From positions 32,859,282 through 32,923,281 of the forward strand of contig OZ022258.1 in the NCBI GenBank assembly GCA_963978905.1: a stretch of 64,000 nucleotides of DNA. Direction: 5' to 3'. This document shows, piece after piece, positions 28,701 through 43,700 of the stretch; within the stretch, counting starts at the first letter, position 1; each line of letters opens with the position of its first letter. Below the pieces are notes generated by a model that saw only the letters and a list, made by a program, of their open reading frames with translations, had not been told where the DNA came from and did not search any database. The position numbers were made by a program, and so were the translations under genes. The stretch is from Trichostrongylus colubriformis (Eukaryota > Nematoda > Chromadorea > Rhabditida > Trichostrongylidae).

Positions 28701-31700
28701 TCTGTGCGCAAGTAGGCAGAATCACTGAGCTGTCAAACCTTGTTCTTACCGCTTCCCAGAAATTATGCTAGATAGGGAGATATTCTACGCAAAGTATACA
28801 AGTTTGGTTTGATTTGCTGGTATTTCCGAATATCCAGAGCGTTTTGCAAGCTGGGTTTTGGTAATCTCGGACGCATTCAGTGGATGAAAAGTAGGCGGAA
28901 GCGATAAACTGTGGAGAGGATGATTATTCCTCTTTTTAAATAAACAAAGCATGTAGAGAAACTGAGTACGGCAAAAGGAAAAGCGCGCTATACAAGTGTT
29001 TTTTTTTGCCGGCCGATATTTATCCATTTCAGGAAACGCAGGAATCGCAAAGATTCCATCTGGATGGACTTTGAAGGACGAACTGCCCATGCTGCCTGGT
29101 TATCAGCCTCTTACTGGGATTATTCCCATAACGGAGTTCGAAATTGATGAGGTCGCCGATGATGCGAATTTTGAACAAGTAGCAAAAACCGTGGAGACAG
29201 TCATCATGAAAGCTCGTCCAGTGGTAGGTGAAAGGAACCCTGCTTTTATGTATTTCTTACATGGTTCAAACGTTTTCTTCGAGGTACCTCCCGCATCGTC
29301 AGAGGAAAGCAACGCCAGCAAAACTAAAACGTCCACAAGCAGACAAACTATATATGGGAAAGTAAGTTAAGGTTGCTTCAGCCGAAACGTTTCTCCGCCC
29401 AAATGCATTTTTCTCGTCGCCACATTTCTTTCGGATCCATACCATCCAACAACATTACTGATTCAATCTCAACACTGCTCCAATTTCTGGCTTCCGCCCA
29501 GGAGGTCCTCTAGAGCAGTGCTCTTGTCGGAGGTCGAATCAAGAAGATGATCTTCGTTTCCTCCAGCACTTCTTGGCAGTAGTCAGTCACTACATACACG
29601 TTCGAGTTAGTATGCGTCATAATAGCTGCCGTTATGCCAGTCACGCTTTTGTGACTTTTAAATTTTTGATTATGTCTTCATCAAGCTGCCATGATGCCAA
29701 TCACGCTTTTGTGACGTTCAAATTTTTGATTAGGTCTTCATTACTGGTCTATCACTCTCAGCCTGGCGTTGTCATCATTGTCTGCATAGTTTGCGTTTCG
29801 GAAAGGATAGAATACTTAACATTTGGAGTGCAGATTGTCTCCAAGGCACAGTGGTTATCGTTATGAGTGGACTCGGCAACTCGGCTCGCGCCATGTGAGG
29901 CGATGCGTTCGAGCATCGAGGGGGTTGTATCTTGAAGCTTACCATGTGCTGCCCTTTATATGATTAACTACACAGGCGTGGTGTCACACGTCACACGCCA
30001 CGTTTCCAAATCATGCTCTGATGACATGCAGCCAGAATGTCAAGCCTCCGTCGAGGAATCCTTGACAGGGGGTCGTAATCGTTGAAGTAGGCAGTGATCA
30101 ACGGGATTTTCGGGCTGGGGTCCAAAGTGTAAAGGAGCGATGTGATAAAACCGAGCAACTGGGTTCAAACCCGAAACTAATATTTAATTTTACCTCCACA
30201 CAAAAACCTGAAGGACGTACAGAAAGCCGTTCTCCACAAATAAAAACAAGATCTGACACAATTCTTCAAGAATTTTCTTAAGATAAGTGCTTAAAGGGGT
30301 AAATTTGGCAGACTATGGAGTATGAAAATGGTAGTGATCAGCAATGCAACAGTAATGCCGCTGTCATACTCACCGCCTGCTGAGCGTGGATGCGTTCACT
30401 GGCAGCGAGGGAGAGTGGCACGGGGAAGGTGCAGAGATGGCGCAGGCAGCGAGGCAGGGTGGCATAGGCGAAGGCGCATAGACGCAGTCACGCCCTGCCG
30501 GCGGCACCTCGACCGCGGCCTAAGAGATGAACGGCACAAAAAGGCGAAAAACTGAAGAAATAAGAACTCGGAAATCTGCCTTTCCTCTCGCCCTCCCCCC
30601 CCCCCTCTGGGTCATCAACTGAGGTAGACCAAACGTTGCTCCGCTCTCACCGACAACACGCCCGGCTGCAGGACTGCAGGACGACTTGCCGTGCTTCGGG
30701 ATCATGATACGACCCCAAGCCGTGCTTTTTCATTGCGAGTTTTGCAACACATCACCTCTTCTGAAGTAGGTTTGTTTTCAGAGAACATACAGTAGCGGTC
30801 AAAAATATATGCGGTTTTTGATTTCGGACCATAACTTTGTTTAACCCAAATCAAACGAGCTAAAAAACTTTATGCAAGTGTCTGACAGCGAAAGAGTCGA
30901 AACGCCAAAGTTTGTCAGGAATCTACAAATGAGGAGCTTTGTGGCAATTTTATATCAGAAGACCGGCCAATCAGAACAGTGTGCCTTTAGAGTGGCCAAG
31001 CCAGCTCCTGACCTCAACACCATTGAGCCACTATGGGCAGAGTTGTAGAAATGTTTGGCAGGAAAAAGGGAGAGAAACGACGAAGAGAAGTTTGCACAAC
31101 TCGAAAAAGTCGATCCCTCAGTCGACAGTGGATTCACTCATCGACTCTATGCCCAGGCGCTGTTAAGCTGTGATTGAATCTAAGAGTTATGCAACAGTAT
31201 TAGCCTTGGGAGCGGTGATTTTTATCCCCTAATTGTTTTCTTGAGTTGTATGCTTATTGTAACTATTTGAATTTTCCGGTGAGTTTGGTCATTTTCATGC
31301 ATTTTCAGTAAAATGATTTTCTCAGAGTCAATCAACTTCTCCGATATACGCCACGCATTCCATAGGTAAAAAATCACAGTGAAGCTTTCTCGTACAGGGC
31401 ATTTCATGACAATATTCTATTTCGATGTAAGAGGCTTGCCTTCAAAACATATCAAAGTTGCTACGAGATAGTGGAGGTTGGTTAGAGTTACGGGCAAAAA
31501 AAATCAAAACCGCATGTGTTTTTGACCGCTAGTTTCTCAGCTTCTTTCGTACAGATTATTTCATGAGAATGATTTATTTCGATGTGAGAGGCTTGCCTTC
31601 AAAACATTTTAAAATTGCTACTAGATCCGTGGAGGTCACAGTGGCCACTTTTCCCTTACTCCTCCCGGTGCCTTCAAGACGAAATTGTAGAGAGGAGAGC

Positions 31701-34700
31701 GCATGGACATTACAAAATGAAACAGAGTCGAGGGGCACGCTGTTTCGTCAGTCCTCTCGAAATTGTGGACTGTGAACAAGGTGCCAAGCTTCTGCAACCA
31801 AAGGCACATAATTTGTATAGTGGTGCGCGTTCGATACGTGATGCGTTAATCACAGCTTAAATCCCAAGACGACCACGTTAAAGTACCCTTTAACTTGATG
31901 GATTCTTGATGGAAACCTCATGCATCGCGATCCATAAAGGAGGCGGCCAATGCCAGTAGCCATTTCGTTGGTTCGCTGACGTCAAAAACACGTATAAAGC
32001 AACCACTGAAATACACTAGTTAGCCATAGAACTCTATGGGTAACTCCATGGATGAATATCCGAGAAACTATGGGATGAGTACGAAACTTGAGCTTATGCT
32101 CCTTTCATATCTTACTTGACACACTTCTTACTTGCAAACATGTAAGTTTGTGCTAGCAAGCCACATTGCGGACCGGAGAATGTTGCTATTCACTGAGAAT
32201 GTGGACGAAAACAAGGCCAGCCGAGGTCAGTCACCCTCCTTTTGGTCTCGTGAGTACAAAAGATGTGTACTGAAGGCATAACAAACACAATGGATCATTT
32301 TCTCCAAGCAATCATAGGAAGGTTCGCCATTTCGATGAATAATATTTCCTTGACTATCTTCCTTCGGAATAACCTCCTATATCTCGAAGATCTGATAAAG
32401 TTCAAGCAGTCCTCATGAAGCGGCAGCCTCGCGGATTCCGCACCGGGAATCCGCCCTTATAAAGTCGAGTTAGAAGGAAATTACGGCCGCACTTTGGAAT
32501 TTTTTCAAATTCTCCCCGACTGTATTCCCATATGCAGAACTACGCAACCGTTGGAAAACCGGATGTGTTGCAAGTTCCGATTTCTAGAGGTCGGCACCGA
32601 ATTGGGTCATCGCGCACGGCGACGCTTCGCGAATTGTCCGAATGGTGGCGCGTCGTGCCGTCTGGACTCTCCCAGATTTGCCTAACAAGGGAGGGTCATC
32701 AGGTCAGTCCGGCCTTTTGCGATGGGATGTATACCACTGTACTCGTCTTGGGACGAGAAACTCAAATCTGCCTTCCAATTTGCGAAACGATTCTGTGAGC
32801 AAAGTTATGAAGGGTAGTCTCCCGACATGGTCGACTCTCTCTCTCGCATGTTCGCATGAGTGGACGTGGAATGCTAGCACATCAAGGTGAGTTGTAGTGT
32901 ACTGGATACGATGGTTGTTTCACAGGAGATGGGTCGCAGGTTCGGATCCTTTGTGCGACTGCTCTTTTGCTTTTTCTCCCTTCAGCTCATATGAACCCAG
33001 AAAGTGCGTATTAGTAAGTATTTGAAAGGTTTACCTATTCATTCAACATCAAGAGGGGACAAAATTTCACGTTTCCTGATTTATGCATTTTTTCAAGACT
33101 TTCATTTATAGAGGGCATATGGTGAATAGGAGATACAAGAATATTTGAAAACCAGTAATTTACGAACACATGTGGTATTCCTGCACAAAGTGGGCGAAAC
33201 AGTACAATCTCTCACAGTGTGCACAACGAATAAAGAAAAAATTTCCACACACACAGCAGTCGGAGCCCTCAACCACTTCAGATGGGAAACAATATTGAAG
33301 AGGTGTTTCATATTCGCCAGGGTGTGCACTAAAATATCCCGCCGCATACCAGGAATAAGATAAGAAATTTTTAAATTTGGGCGAACAAAACTGAGAATAA
33401 ACTAAAGACAAAAGGCGGAGGATAGAGTCTCGGTTGTGCAGTGAAAAATCATAATCTTTCTGGGTTCATATGAGCTGATGGGAGGAAAAGCAAAAGAGCA
33501 GACGCACAAAGGATCCGAACCTGCGACCCATCTCCTGTGAAACAACCATCGTATCCAGTACACCACAACTCACCTTGCTGTGCTAGCATTCCACGTCCAC
33601 TCATGCGAACATGCGAGAGAGAGTCGACCATGTCGGGAGACTACCCTTCATAACTTTGCTCACAGAATCGTTTCGCAAATTTGGAAGGCAGATTTTAGTT
33701 TCTCGTCCCAAGACGAGTACAGTGGTATACATCCCATCGCAAAAGGCCGGACTGACCTGATGACCCTCCCTTGTAAGCCTTTGTAGGGAGGAGCTTTGTA
33801 GCGTGTTTTTACCTGTCTTTACCTGATTGCAATCCGCCGCGCACCCTGACCTGACCTCACCAGTCGGAACACTTGCACTCCACCCGGGGAAGGGGGAGGG
33901 GGTCTTATGGAGGCCCCCTTTTGTGAGAGGGAGTGGAGTCGTAGTATCTGAAAATTTTTTCCCAACGCCATGCCTGACTTGCATGCAGCGGCAAACCGGT
34001 CGACCATTGTTACTGAAGAGTAGGGTATCGAACGAGGTGTTGTAGTGAGTGCATCGCCAAGTGGAGGAAAAAGAGCCACTGTCGTTATGTGATAAGCCTC
34101 AATACTCTAGCACTCCCAGTATCTCAGGTTGACGATGGACAACAGATATTTATTACATGGAGCAAAACCACATGGTGTTAGTATTTATAGTGACTTGGAC
34201 TTCGTGGCAACAGAACATGCAACGACTATCCTGAAAATTTTTGTTAATTTTTCCATTCCTTTTGTTGTGGCTACGGCAGTAAACCCCGTTTTCACGATAT
34301 GTACTTCGTTAGGCTCCAGAAAATTTTGCTGATTGACCTTAATGTTGCATTCAGGATGTGATCATTGGTCGAATTTCCTCAGAGATTTTAACATGTGCTG
34401 CATATCTGCTTGTTTCAGGTCAAGAGCAAAATCGATTTTTCTCCTTCGGAAATGGCTTATTGGGATTACACTGTACTGAAGTCCACTGCGGAGAATGAGA
34501 TAGCATCTGAACTATACAAATTGGATCTTGCCCGGGTATGCTTAGACATATACAGTCATTAGGTCCAACCATAATTTCTGTTACACAATGACGAAAAATT
34601 TCAAATTTATTTTTCTTAATTTGTGTCTAACTTCAGTCAACAAGATATGTACCATTATGATCAACAATATATTGCCAGTGAATAGGGAGATAATAGATGC

Positions 34701-37700
34701 CTTGCTCATAGAAGTCTGGAGATTTCTGGTGGGATCATCGTCATCTTTGAACTGCCGTCCGTCGAGGAAGCGGGTCAGAGATCGCAATAGGTGGTAGTCA
34801 GTTGGGGCCATGTCCGGAGATTGCGGAGGATGGGGGAGCTCCGTCTAACCAAGGTCCTGGATCCTTTGACACGCCAACTTTGCCACATGTGGGCGAGCGT
34901 CATCGTAGAGGAAGAAGTCTCGGTCCATTTTCCGGTGAGTTTTGCGGCTGCGGTATTCAATTGCCTGTAGTAGAGATTGGCAGTGACCGTCGTGTTGGAT
35001 GGTAACAGTTCCCTTTTTTGAAAATGTGGAAAAAAAATTCTCTTTGCAATTTTTTGAGGTTTTTTTCTGTTTCAATTTAAGTCGATCGAGCATCGACTGG
35101 TTAATTCGGTTAGTGGCCTTGCATGCTGAGAAACCGGGGCAATGTTCATGAATTCCGCCCCTCTCGCGAAATTGTCGTAGATTCACTGCTAGTTGAAGCC
35201 ATAGAGAACATGAATGTGTTAATCAGTAGTCCTTTTCACTCGCTTCGTTTACCCCCACTACCAAATATTCCAGAAGCTTCTACAGTTTTCCTCAAGAAAA
35301 ATAAAAAGTGTAACAGAAATTATGGTTCAACCTAATACTTGCAATTATTTGATATTTTGAATCCCTCTTAAACTGTTGCCCAAAGGATCGTTACTGTAAC
35401 GAATCATAGTTGAATTTTCATTTTTCTGGTTTGTATGCCGTGAGTGACATTCAAGTGAACAAACTGAACGTCAAACCATCTAAAGACCAGTGAGTTTACA
35501 AGCTAGTCAGTAAAGAAAATTGATAATGGCCCATCTACTGACGTACAATGTTCTTTATTTGCTGAAAAACTTATACAGTTGACAGCGAATTTTATGAACG
35601 ACAGATTCTATTACCAAAAAAGTGGCCTTCTGGATACGATGGTGGACTCTCAATCAAATGATATGGATGGGTTTGTAGTTCGAATCCTGCCGGTAGCAAA
35701 CTTTTGCATTTTTTGTTTTCACTTTCTCATCTACATATAAGCCTCTATGCCAAATGACTGTGATTTTCGTTGACAGCATGCAAGACTCATTCTAATCACG
35801 AGTTTTCAGTGAATTTGGTGTTTTTCGGACACATGAGGGCCCGTAGCTTCCGAAATTTGCAAAAAAGAAGAAAAGTAGGATTTCTTGATATGTAATACTG
35901 TTGTCTCCTCCGTTGAACGTACAGTCGAGTGCAAGGCATTGCGCGGCTCAGATTTTCGAGTTTCGGTCAAAATCTCGATTGTACTACAAACTTATCACTG
36001 GGACAGTTCGACCTCCTGAGCACGAATATCAGATACATACGTTCTAGGCTCAGAAAATTGTGCCGTCAAACCAGCTAAAGACTGACAATAGGAGTAGTCT
36101 GGAATTCTCAGGGTGATTACTGCCCTCAATTTTCATATTCGAATGTTTACGAGCCCAGAAACCGAAAATCCAAATTTTGCAAAAATTTGTCCCAGTGGGG
36201 ATCGCACCATCAACCCATTTTCGGCATTCGTAGGGTCGCCTAGCAAAAATGCACGTCAGTTATATGTTTCACTTACGCACCCTCACACGATACAAGAACC
36301 CCTTTCAAAAAGCTCGTCATGACCTAGAAGAACTTCCTCGTCAGTTCAAAAATGCTAGGAGAGTGTTTATAAAGCTGGTTTATATGGTTACATGACTTTT
36401 TCGCGTGGCTGAGCTTCAGTTCCAAAAACGTACAGTCAGAAATGTAGAACATCAAAATTGCCATACCAAATAAATTAATAGTTTTAACTGGGTGCTGCTC
36501 ATGACGCAAGGGTGGGGGGAAATCCGCCAAAAAGTCGCGTCAGCGGCGTCGCACTCGCGGTGCCACCAGTACGACTTGGGAATCGTTTTTGCTGTTGGGA
36601 GCCCGGCAGAGCGTGGCTGCACTCCACCCATGCCACACTGCCTCCTCCAACCACGCCACCGTGCCTCCTCCACCTTTGCCACACTCTCTCGCTAGAAGAC
36701 TGCCATGCCCTGCCATTGACACTCGCACCCGCCTCGCCGCTCGCCGCGGGCGGCCACGCGACTTTTTGGCGGATTTCCCCCCACCCATGACGCAAGGCAG
36801 TTTACATCACGTCCAGGGAATCGTGCACGGAAAATGAATTTCTCTGTTAACCATGCACGCAAACATTAACGTGAAAAGGTGATAACTCGGCTAACGTCTC
36901 CGCCACGGTCGGAGACGCATAGTGGGAACAAGAAGTTACGTAAACAATCCCACTCTTCGTCTCCAACCGCGGCGGACGATGGCGCCGGGCATATGCTCTG
37001 ATTAGAAGACCCCGCCCTCTCAACAACACTTTAGGGAGCTGTATCTCAGCCGGATATCCACTTTTCCGATTGGAACATTGCATGCCGCCCTTATTAAGCA
37101 AATACAACATGAATATATGGGTAACAAAGAAACTAAATTGCACGATTCCTCCAAGAATTGCTACTAAGAATTCAATAAAACAATTCTCATGGGGAAATTT
37201 TTTTTGGTGAGGTTATTTCCCCATTTCAATAGTAGGTTAACCGGCGAGGCTGACGCGGTTACTCCTTACTACTAAACTCTACTTCGGCTTTAGCGGTATT
37301 GTGCTAAAATTCCCGGTAAGTTTCAATTTTGCCACATGAATTAGATAGAACCTTAAATTTCACATGAGTACGTCTTTCGTCGTGTAATTGAAGCCAACAA
37401 AAACTCAAAAGATGCATATTATTACATCATTCACTCTCATCCTTATTGGTCTTGTATTTAGCTGCTGAACCTTGCCTTCCATATGACGCGCTATCCCGTG
37501 CGGGCCGCTGAAGGAATCTTTCCAACACAACTGAAGAGCCGTGTTTTCACACAATTATGTCAGTTGAGTATGCTTTGAGTATGTTTTTTTCTGCATTGGG
37601 TGTCGGATAGTATTTTTTCAGCTCGACTAGGTGTCGACGGGATTCCTGATGACTGGGAATTAGGAGATCCAGTTCCCGTGCGGAAAAACTTCACTGCAAA

Positions 37701-40700
37701 ACCTTTGCCTATAGTGAGGAAAACATTCCATGTGATGCCACACTCGCTATACAAAGCTGACCACTCGTGGGAAATGCTGACTGACTCTTTATCGAAAGAT
37801 GTTGAGATGAGCGAAATAACTGAGAGTAATCCACCATTAGCAGATGTTCCCGCATCATCTGATGACTCTGCAATCGGAGGGATGAACACTGATTTAAGGT
37901 TTGCAAATTTGCTAACCATCCTACTATATATAATTCGCTTAGTATGTCTGTGTGTGTGTTTGTCCGTCTGTCACGAAATTCATATCTCGCGTCGCAGCAA
38001 AGCTGGGACGCTGAATTTTACAAGTGATATAGGAGGTGCCAAGGGAACCTCAGCGGTGGTGGACCGAAAGTGATAGCAGCTGATAAGGGCTGATAAGGAG
38101 CCTCGGAAGGCAAATGTCACCAAATCCGTTTCGCCTTTCGGGTTGATCCTCAAGCGCCCACACCCACAGCTGCTTTGCGGGATGGGACAGGAACATTAAT
38201 GGTGAGTGACCCGCACTGATAATGGTTGATAAGATTCGATAAGGGGCGTAAAAAGGCCAGAGTCGTCAAATTCGTTTCGCATTTCGCGTTGATCCAGGAG
38301 CGCTGACACTCATGGGTGTTTAGCAGGGTGGGACGGGGACATTAATAGTGGGTGATCCAAACTGATAATGGTTGATAAGCTTCGATTAGGAGCGTGAGAA
38401 AGGGAAAGGTCACCGAGGCCGGCTTGCTTCTATGGCTAACAGTGGAATGTTCAAATTCGCAGGTATTGTAGGGTACGGGTACTTCAATGGTACTGTTGGG
38501 TACAGGAGCTCAGTGAAACTGATAACGGCTTACAGTGACTGATAAGAACCGTTAAGAATTGGATGGGATGAAATCCTTGCTAACATTGTACGACCGCTCT
38601 AGCAAAAGCGTCTGATGCGCAGTGGCATCGGGTGAACATATTTTGTTTATGTTCTGATATCACCGACGATGTATCGACCATTGAATGCCTGGCGTTCCAA
38701 AAAATGGTGCGTTTCTCTTGATAATGCGATCTCCATTGATAATCATGATACAACCTATTTTTGTGATAGCAAGGCAAGCGGCTCGCTCGAAATCATTTTC
38801 TAATGCGGTACTTGCAGCAACACTGGGTACCGACCGCTAGACTATGTAAAATTTCAAGTAGTGAAGCATGTTTACGAAAACGATAAACATCGATAAGCGG
38901 GATATGGCCTACCATCAATGTGTACGAATTAGATTCTCAGCAAGTGATCTATTTGTTACCAATCGATGCAATCGAATACAAAACTATCGATTTCCAAACT
39001 ACCCAAACTCCCAATGATGACCAGTTGGCTGGCGCACACTTTTATCACGCCATCTTCTCTGCTTTTATGCAATTCAATATCAGCTGGGGAGCAAGAGGGA
39101 AGGAAATCTCCGCTCCGCTGTGGTCGGGCCGAACACACCCATTTTGCACAACATCGTCATGAATCGCGCGCAGTAATCTGCGCCAGCCAACTGGTGATAT
39201 CTGTAAGTGATTGTCGCTTGTATGGGAAGTCCTTCAGACCGCCCTCAGCCGTTGCGATTTTGCGTTTTTGCGGTTTATCAATTTTGCGGTGTCGCGGTCC
39301 CGCACGCGGGTTTCGGCATTGCACCATCTCAAGGTCGTAGTGACGCGTGCGAAAGTACGACACCGCAAGATTGCGCCCTCAGGAGTGGAGCGCTTTTCGA
39401 AAATGGTACGTGCGAGTTCAGGAGTGTCAATGAAGGAAGAGTTTTCCAAGGGCGGTTCTAAACCCTTGTCGCATCTAGTACTCCTTGAACACTGAGTACA
39501 TGTAGAATAGGAGAGATTCTTCAAATCCACGTTGAAACAACGGCGCGAAATTCAGAAAGAATCAATTTTAACCTTATGCCATGTACTAGAGAGCCCGTAA
39601 AGAGTTTCATTAGGGCCTCAGAGAAGGCCAGGAATGAGTGTCAGCAGAGTGCTGTTCTCTGTGTAGATCAGGTGGGAACTTGGCTCGGATCCGGATGCTG
39701 TCGAACTTACCAGCTATTGGAAGCATATTCTGCTGTGTGCTCGTACATGCAAAGTTACTGCAATTTTCGTTCCGACTATAGCAGAGTGACCAGGCATCCA
39801 TGTTTTCAGTAAATTTGGTGATCCAACTTATTCAAGGCTCTCGGGCTCGTATTCAGTGCTTTCGAGCCCGTAATTCATGATTTTTTGCGCGAAACCAACA
39901 TGATATCTATGCTTAAGAGATCAGACTACAGCTGGGGACAGGAAATCCATCCATATTTTGATTTGATCTTAATCAAATAAGATCAACTAATAAATTCAGT
40001 AGAAAGCAAGGAGACGTGCAGCGTGTGCAACCTCTTGCGATCACCTCACCTAATCCATCAAACAGTAACAAAATTGGTACTACTTGATATTCTGGCAGCG
40101 TCCTCCCAAATTGAACCGCTAGTCAGTTGTACACCAACGTCCATCTCGAATTTAAGAATTCAGGGTGAAAGCCTTGCATGGGTTGGAAATGCCTCCAGTG
40201 ATGGTTTGGAAAAGCGCTCCATGACTGAAGAATCTATGATACTGATACCCTGAAGTTGCTCATTTCCATCAATTTGTAGGCTGCCACCTAAGGTCGAATT
40301 CCTATTGAAGAAAGCACATGAACGTAATATTCGTCTGTTCGTGAATGCTAAAGAGCGAAATGGTATGTTCAGTTTAGTCATTTGCTAAATCTGATTACGA
40401 GGTAGTCTTACAAACAAATGCAACTACTAATGAAATTTTTCGATGAACAGTGTGTAGCACACTGTGCTGGTTAAGCACCGTTGTGTTCAGGTTCAACATA
40501 TGCTTTCAGTGTAGTTCAGTTTCAGTGTTGTTCTTGTACAAAGATAAAGGGGGCATAGAGGTATAGGAGATGAGTGCGTAAAAAATATAAAAGGGCCCGG
40601 ACGTAGATGGGACAAGCGCTCAAAGGCCCCTCAAGACACTCCCGGGGAGGGTATCTCCCAGTCATCTATGGTTGAGGTAATATTAAGAGGTGAGCCAGTC

Positions 40701-43700
40701 TTTTTTGCGTGTGGGGGGGGGGTTAGAAGGATGCTGTAATATGGTCAAAAGCAGTGGTCTTGGACGGGACTCGAACCCGCACTCCGTGCTTTCCGGGCAC
40801 TAGTGCCTATCCATTACAGCATAGACCCTTTGACTTGAACTCAGCTTCTCAATGGTATATTTACCGTAGCTTAAAGACAGCATTGGGGAAAATTCGCACG
40901 AAGAGTGAACGAAGTAATGAATGGGAAAGTCGAGATGCCTAGTAACAAGACAGTGAAGAAAAACGGATATGGCCAAAAACCCAAGAAATAGGACCCCTTC
41001 CACCGTTGGTTCTAGACGCTGACAACCTTTCCATCAAGAGACGGGTAATGCGAAAGAGATACCCATCGGCATGTCGCCAATAAACACGAGGAGATGTTTA
41101 CGACAACATCTATTTTCTGGAGTGAGCCTCATGCTTAAACTAGTGAGCAAGCGCCGGTATCCTAGTAACAACTTTCGTATCGCGGGCTGTGGCGAAAATC
41201 AGCAGCTAACAGAAATTGAAACATCGAAAAACTGTGTCGGAAAGTGTCGCAGGAACCAGGGTCGAGTTTCTTATTTCGGGATATGTGATGAAATTCCTGC
41301 ATTTATTTTCATTCTTTGAATTGGTGGATTTTGTTTAGATAACTTCTCTATTAAACTGTCATTTCACCCAGTCCTTTTTTGATCGACCCAGTCTCACTGA
41401 TGGGTCTTGGGAACAAACTAAGACGGTGGTCCTTCCGAGAATAGGCCCGAGCATCCGTTTTTTCTTCTCATGTTCTATTTGCATGCTGTTTACACAATTT
41501 ATACTTTTCTTCGTCTTTAGCGTTATTCCTTGCATTTTGCTACGCTCCTAAGACCCTTCTATCCATCCACTTTCTGTGAGGAAAAGCACTCATAATACTG
41601 GTTTGAGTTATCTTGCAGAATTGCCCTTGATTATTAGGTGATTCAGAAGGAGTAAGTGAAGATCAGATCTTGCAATCATCAGTGGACGACTGATATGCAG
41701 CACCGGTTTCTATTCAGCCGATGTCTGCTTAAGTGTATTATTCAAAGGAACCGGAAGGGGTCCGAAGGAAAGGAAGATGCAAAGAAATGATCATTTTGCA
41801 ACGAACATGCGAAGTTAGAAGCGATAATCGGTAAAAAAACCCGGATACAAAAGCGCGACGGTGTGGTGTGTATTCGCATCACATTCGCATCAACACACTG
41901 ACTTTCCGAGTTATCCGCTGTAGAGTTGTTATTTGTTGTCTCGTAGAGTGTATTTCATATGTAAGGTCATGATGTGAAATAGGTGAAACAACACACGCAA
42001 TAAACAAGACAGTTAAATGAAAAATAGCGAAAGCGTTAGAAAAAAGTCTGATTTCATAAAAAAAACCTAATGAATTCACTTTCGACGTCTTGGCAAGGTG
42101 CCGTGTGTACATTGCGGCCACGGTAATCCCATACCGTAAACCGAAATCGCCCTCCCCACGGTGTCTTTAACGTTGCTCCATTAGAACCGAGCGGTTATCA
42201 TCTAATTGGTATTGGAAAAGTGGGAACGGATTTATCTTTTCATGTCCCATCAAATCGGTGGCACTTGGTTTGAAATTCGTTAGAGAGCTGTGATGCGCAA
42301 AAATCGCAACTACATTCGCTTGTGTGAAATAATATGTTGGGGAGCCGTTTTCCAGTCGCCTTAACTTCAACGGTTCACCCTTTTTTGGACAAGTTCTATA
42401 TAAGTGCTTTTATTTTTTGAATGTATTAGTGTTGTCTTTCCTATTTCCAGAAAACTGCAAATGCTTCTATGGCTCAAGAAAGGATACAATCCGTTGGACA
42501 GTTCGTATAATGCTAGAAGTGTACAAAAATGGTAAATGGCAGGTTGGTCATATATGTACTGGAACATTTGAGAATGGCGAGCCAGAAACTTGCTTTGTGC
42601 TTTCTGTTATGTGCTTCCGTCATATTCCTTACAAATAAGTGCTCTCAATTGGCACGCAGTAAATGGGGCTCGACGTAGGAGAAGACGTGCTGCATCGTCT
42701 TGGAGGTCCCACTTTCAGCTTCTTGTCACGAATTTTCGGGGGTGCACTTGGCTTGACACGCCTCTAATTGCCGAGCTGCGGTAAATGGTTGTGTCAAGGA
42801 TTACGTTCAACTTGGCTCATAGGATGATGCAGCGGGCACGAACTATCCACGATGGGATTCAGCGGGAAAAAAAGGCGTCGGGGGGGGGGGGGGTCGGGCT
42901 TCACCCTTTTCCTTTTTTTCTCATTTGTGGTACTGCTTATGTTAAACTATGTTGCCTGTACTTTTATACTCAGCTGTTAACCAAATCATGTCCCTGTAGC
43001 TCTACTTGTAAGGTGAGCAAGTTGCCATTTCCACAATCGGTGGATAACTCATAACACTGGGCAATGCCTAGCTCTGAGTGCTTGATTTTTGCTTTTACAG
43101 GAGGAAAACTTTTATTCCCACGATGTTGATGCAGAGGATAGTATACAGTCGGTAAGTTAATTATTCCAATAACCATGCCAAAAAGTGTTTACTCAAAAGA
43201 TTATAGACACTTCGTGTTGGTCAAAAAGTGTCTGCCGTTTTGAACGCTCAAGCCCAGTGTGTTGGTACTCTGCTAGATTAAATCGTTTAGTTTGAGGTGA
43301 GAGCTCGAAATGAAATGTTAGGCTCGAAGCTCCTTGTACCTTACAATTGTGGGATCCGTTATGCGAATCTCTTCACCAGAAAGACGTCGCTAGCTGAGAT
43401 CAGGTATCCCTGGGGTAATTGGACCACTCGAGCAGGAGTATCACACTAGTTGAGCACGAAAACGCCTGGCTCGCGTGCGGGGGCGGCAAAGGGTTCAAGG
43501 ATGTTGATTGCTGAAAGCTTGTAGATAGGATTGGTCTGGTGAAGGAGCAAAGGAGGTTGCAGTCATTTTGCATGTGCACAAGCGCTAGGTAGTGGAATGG
43601 GTTCAGCGCTGGGTAGCGGATTTAAAAAAGAAAAAAAAATGCAAAATGGTGGTAGTCACGGTGAGTCGAACCATGAACACCTCCCTGTCGTTCTACAGAT

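Noticed and set aside
36452..36837. Cluster of overlapping GC-rich frames on both strands
   Set aside because: They follow the GC-rich MITE exactly; high GC removes stops. No family similarity.
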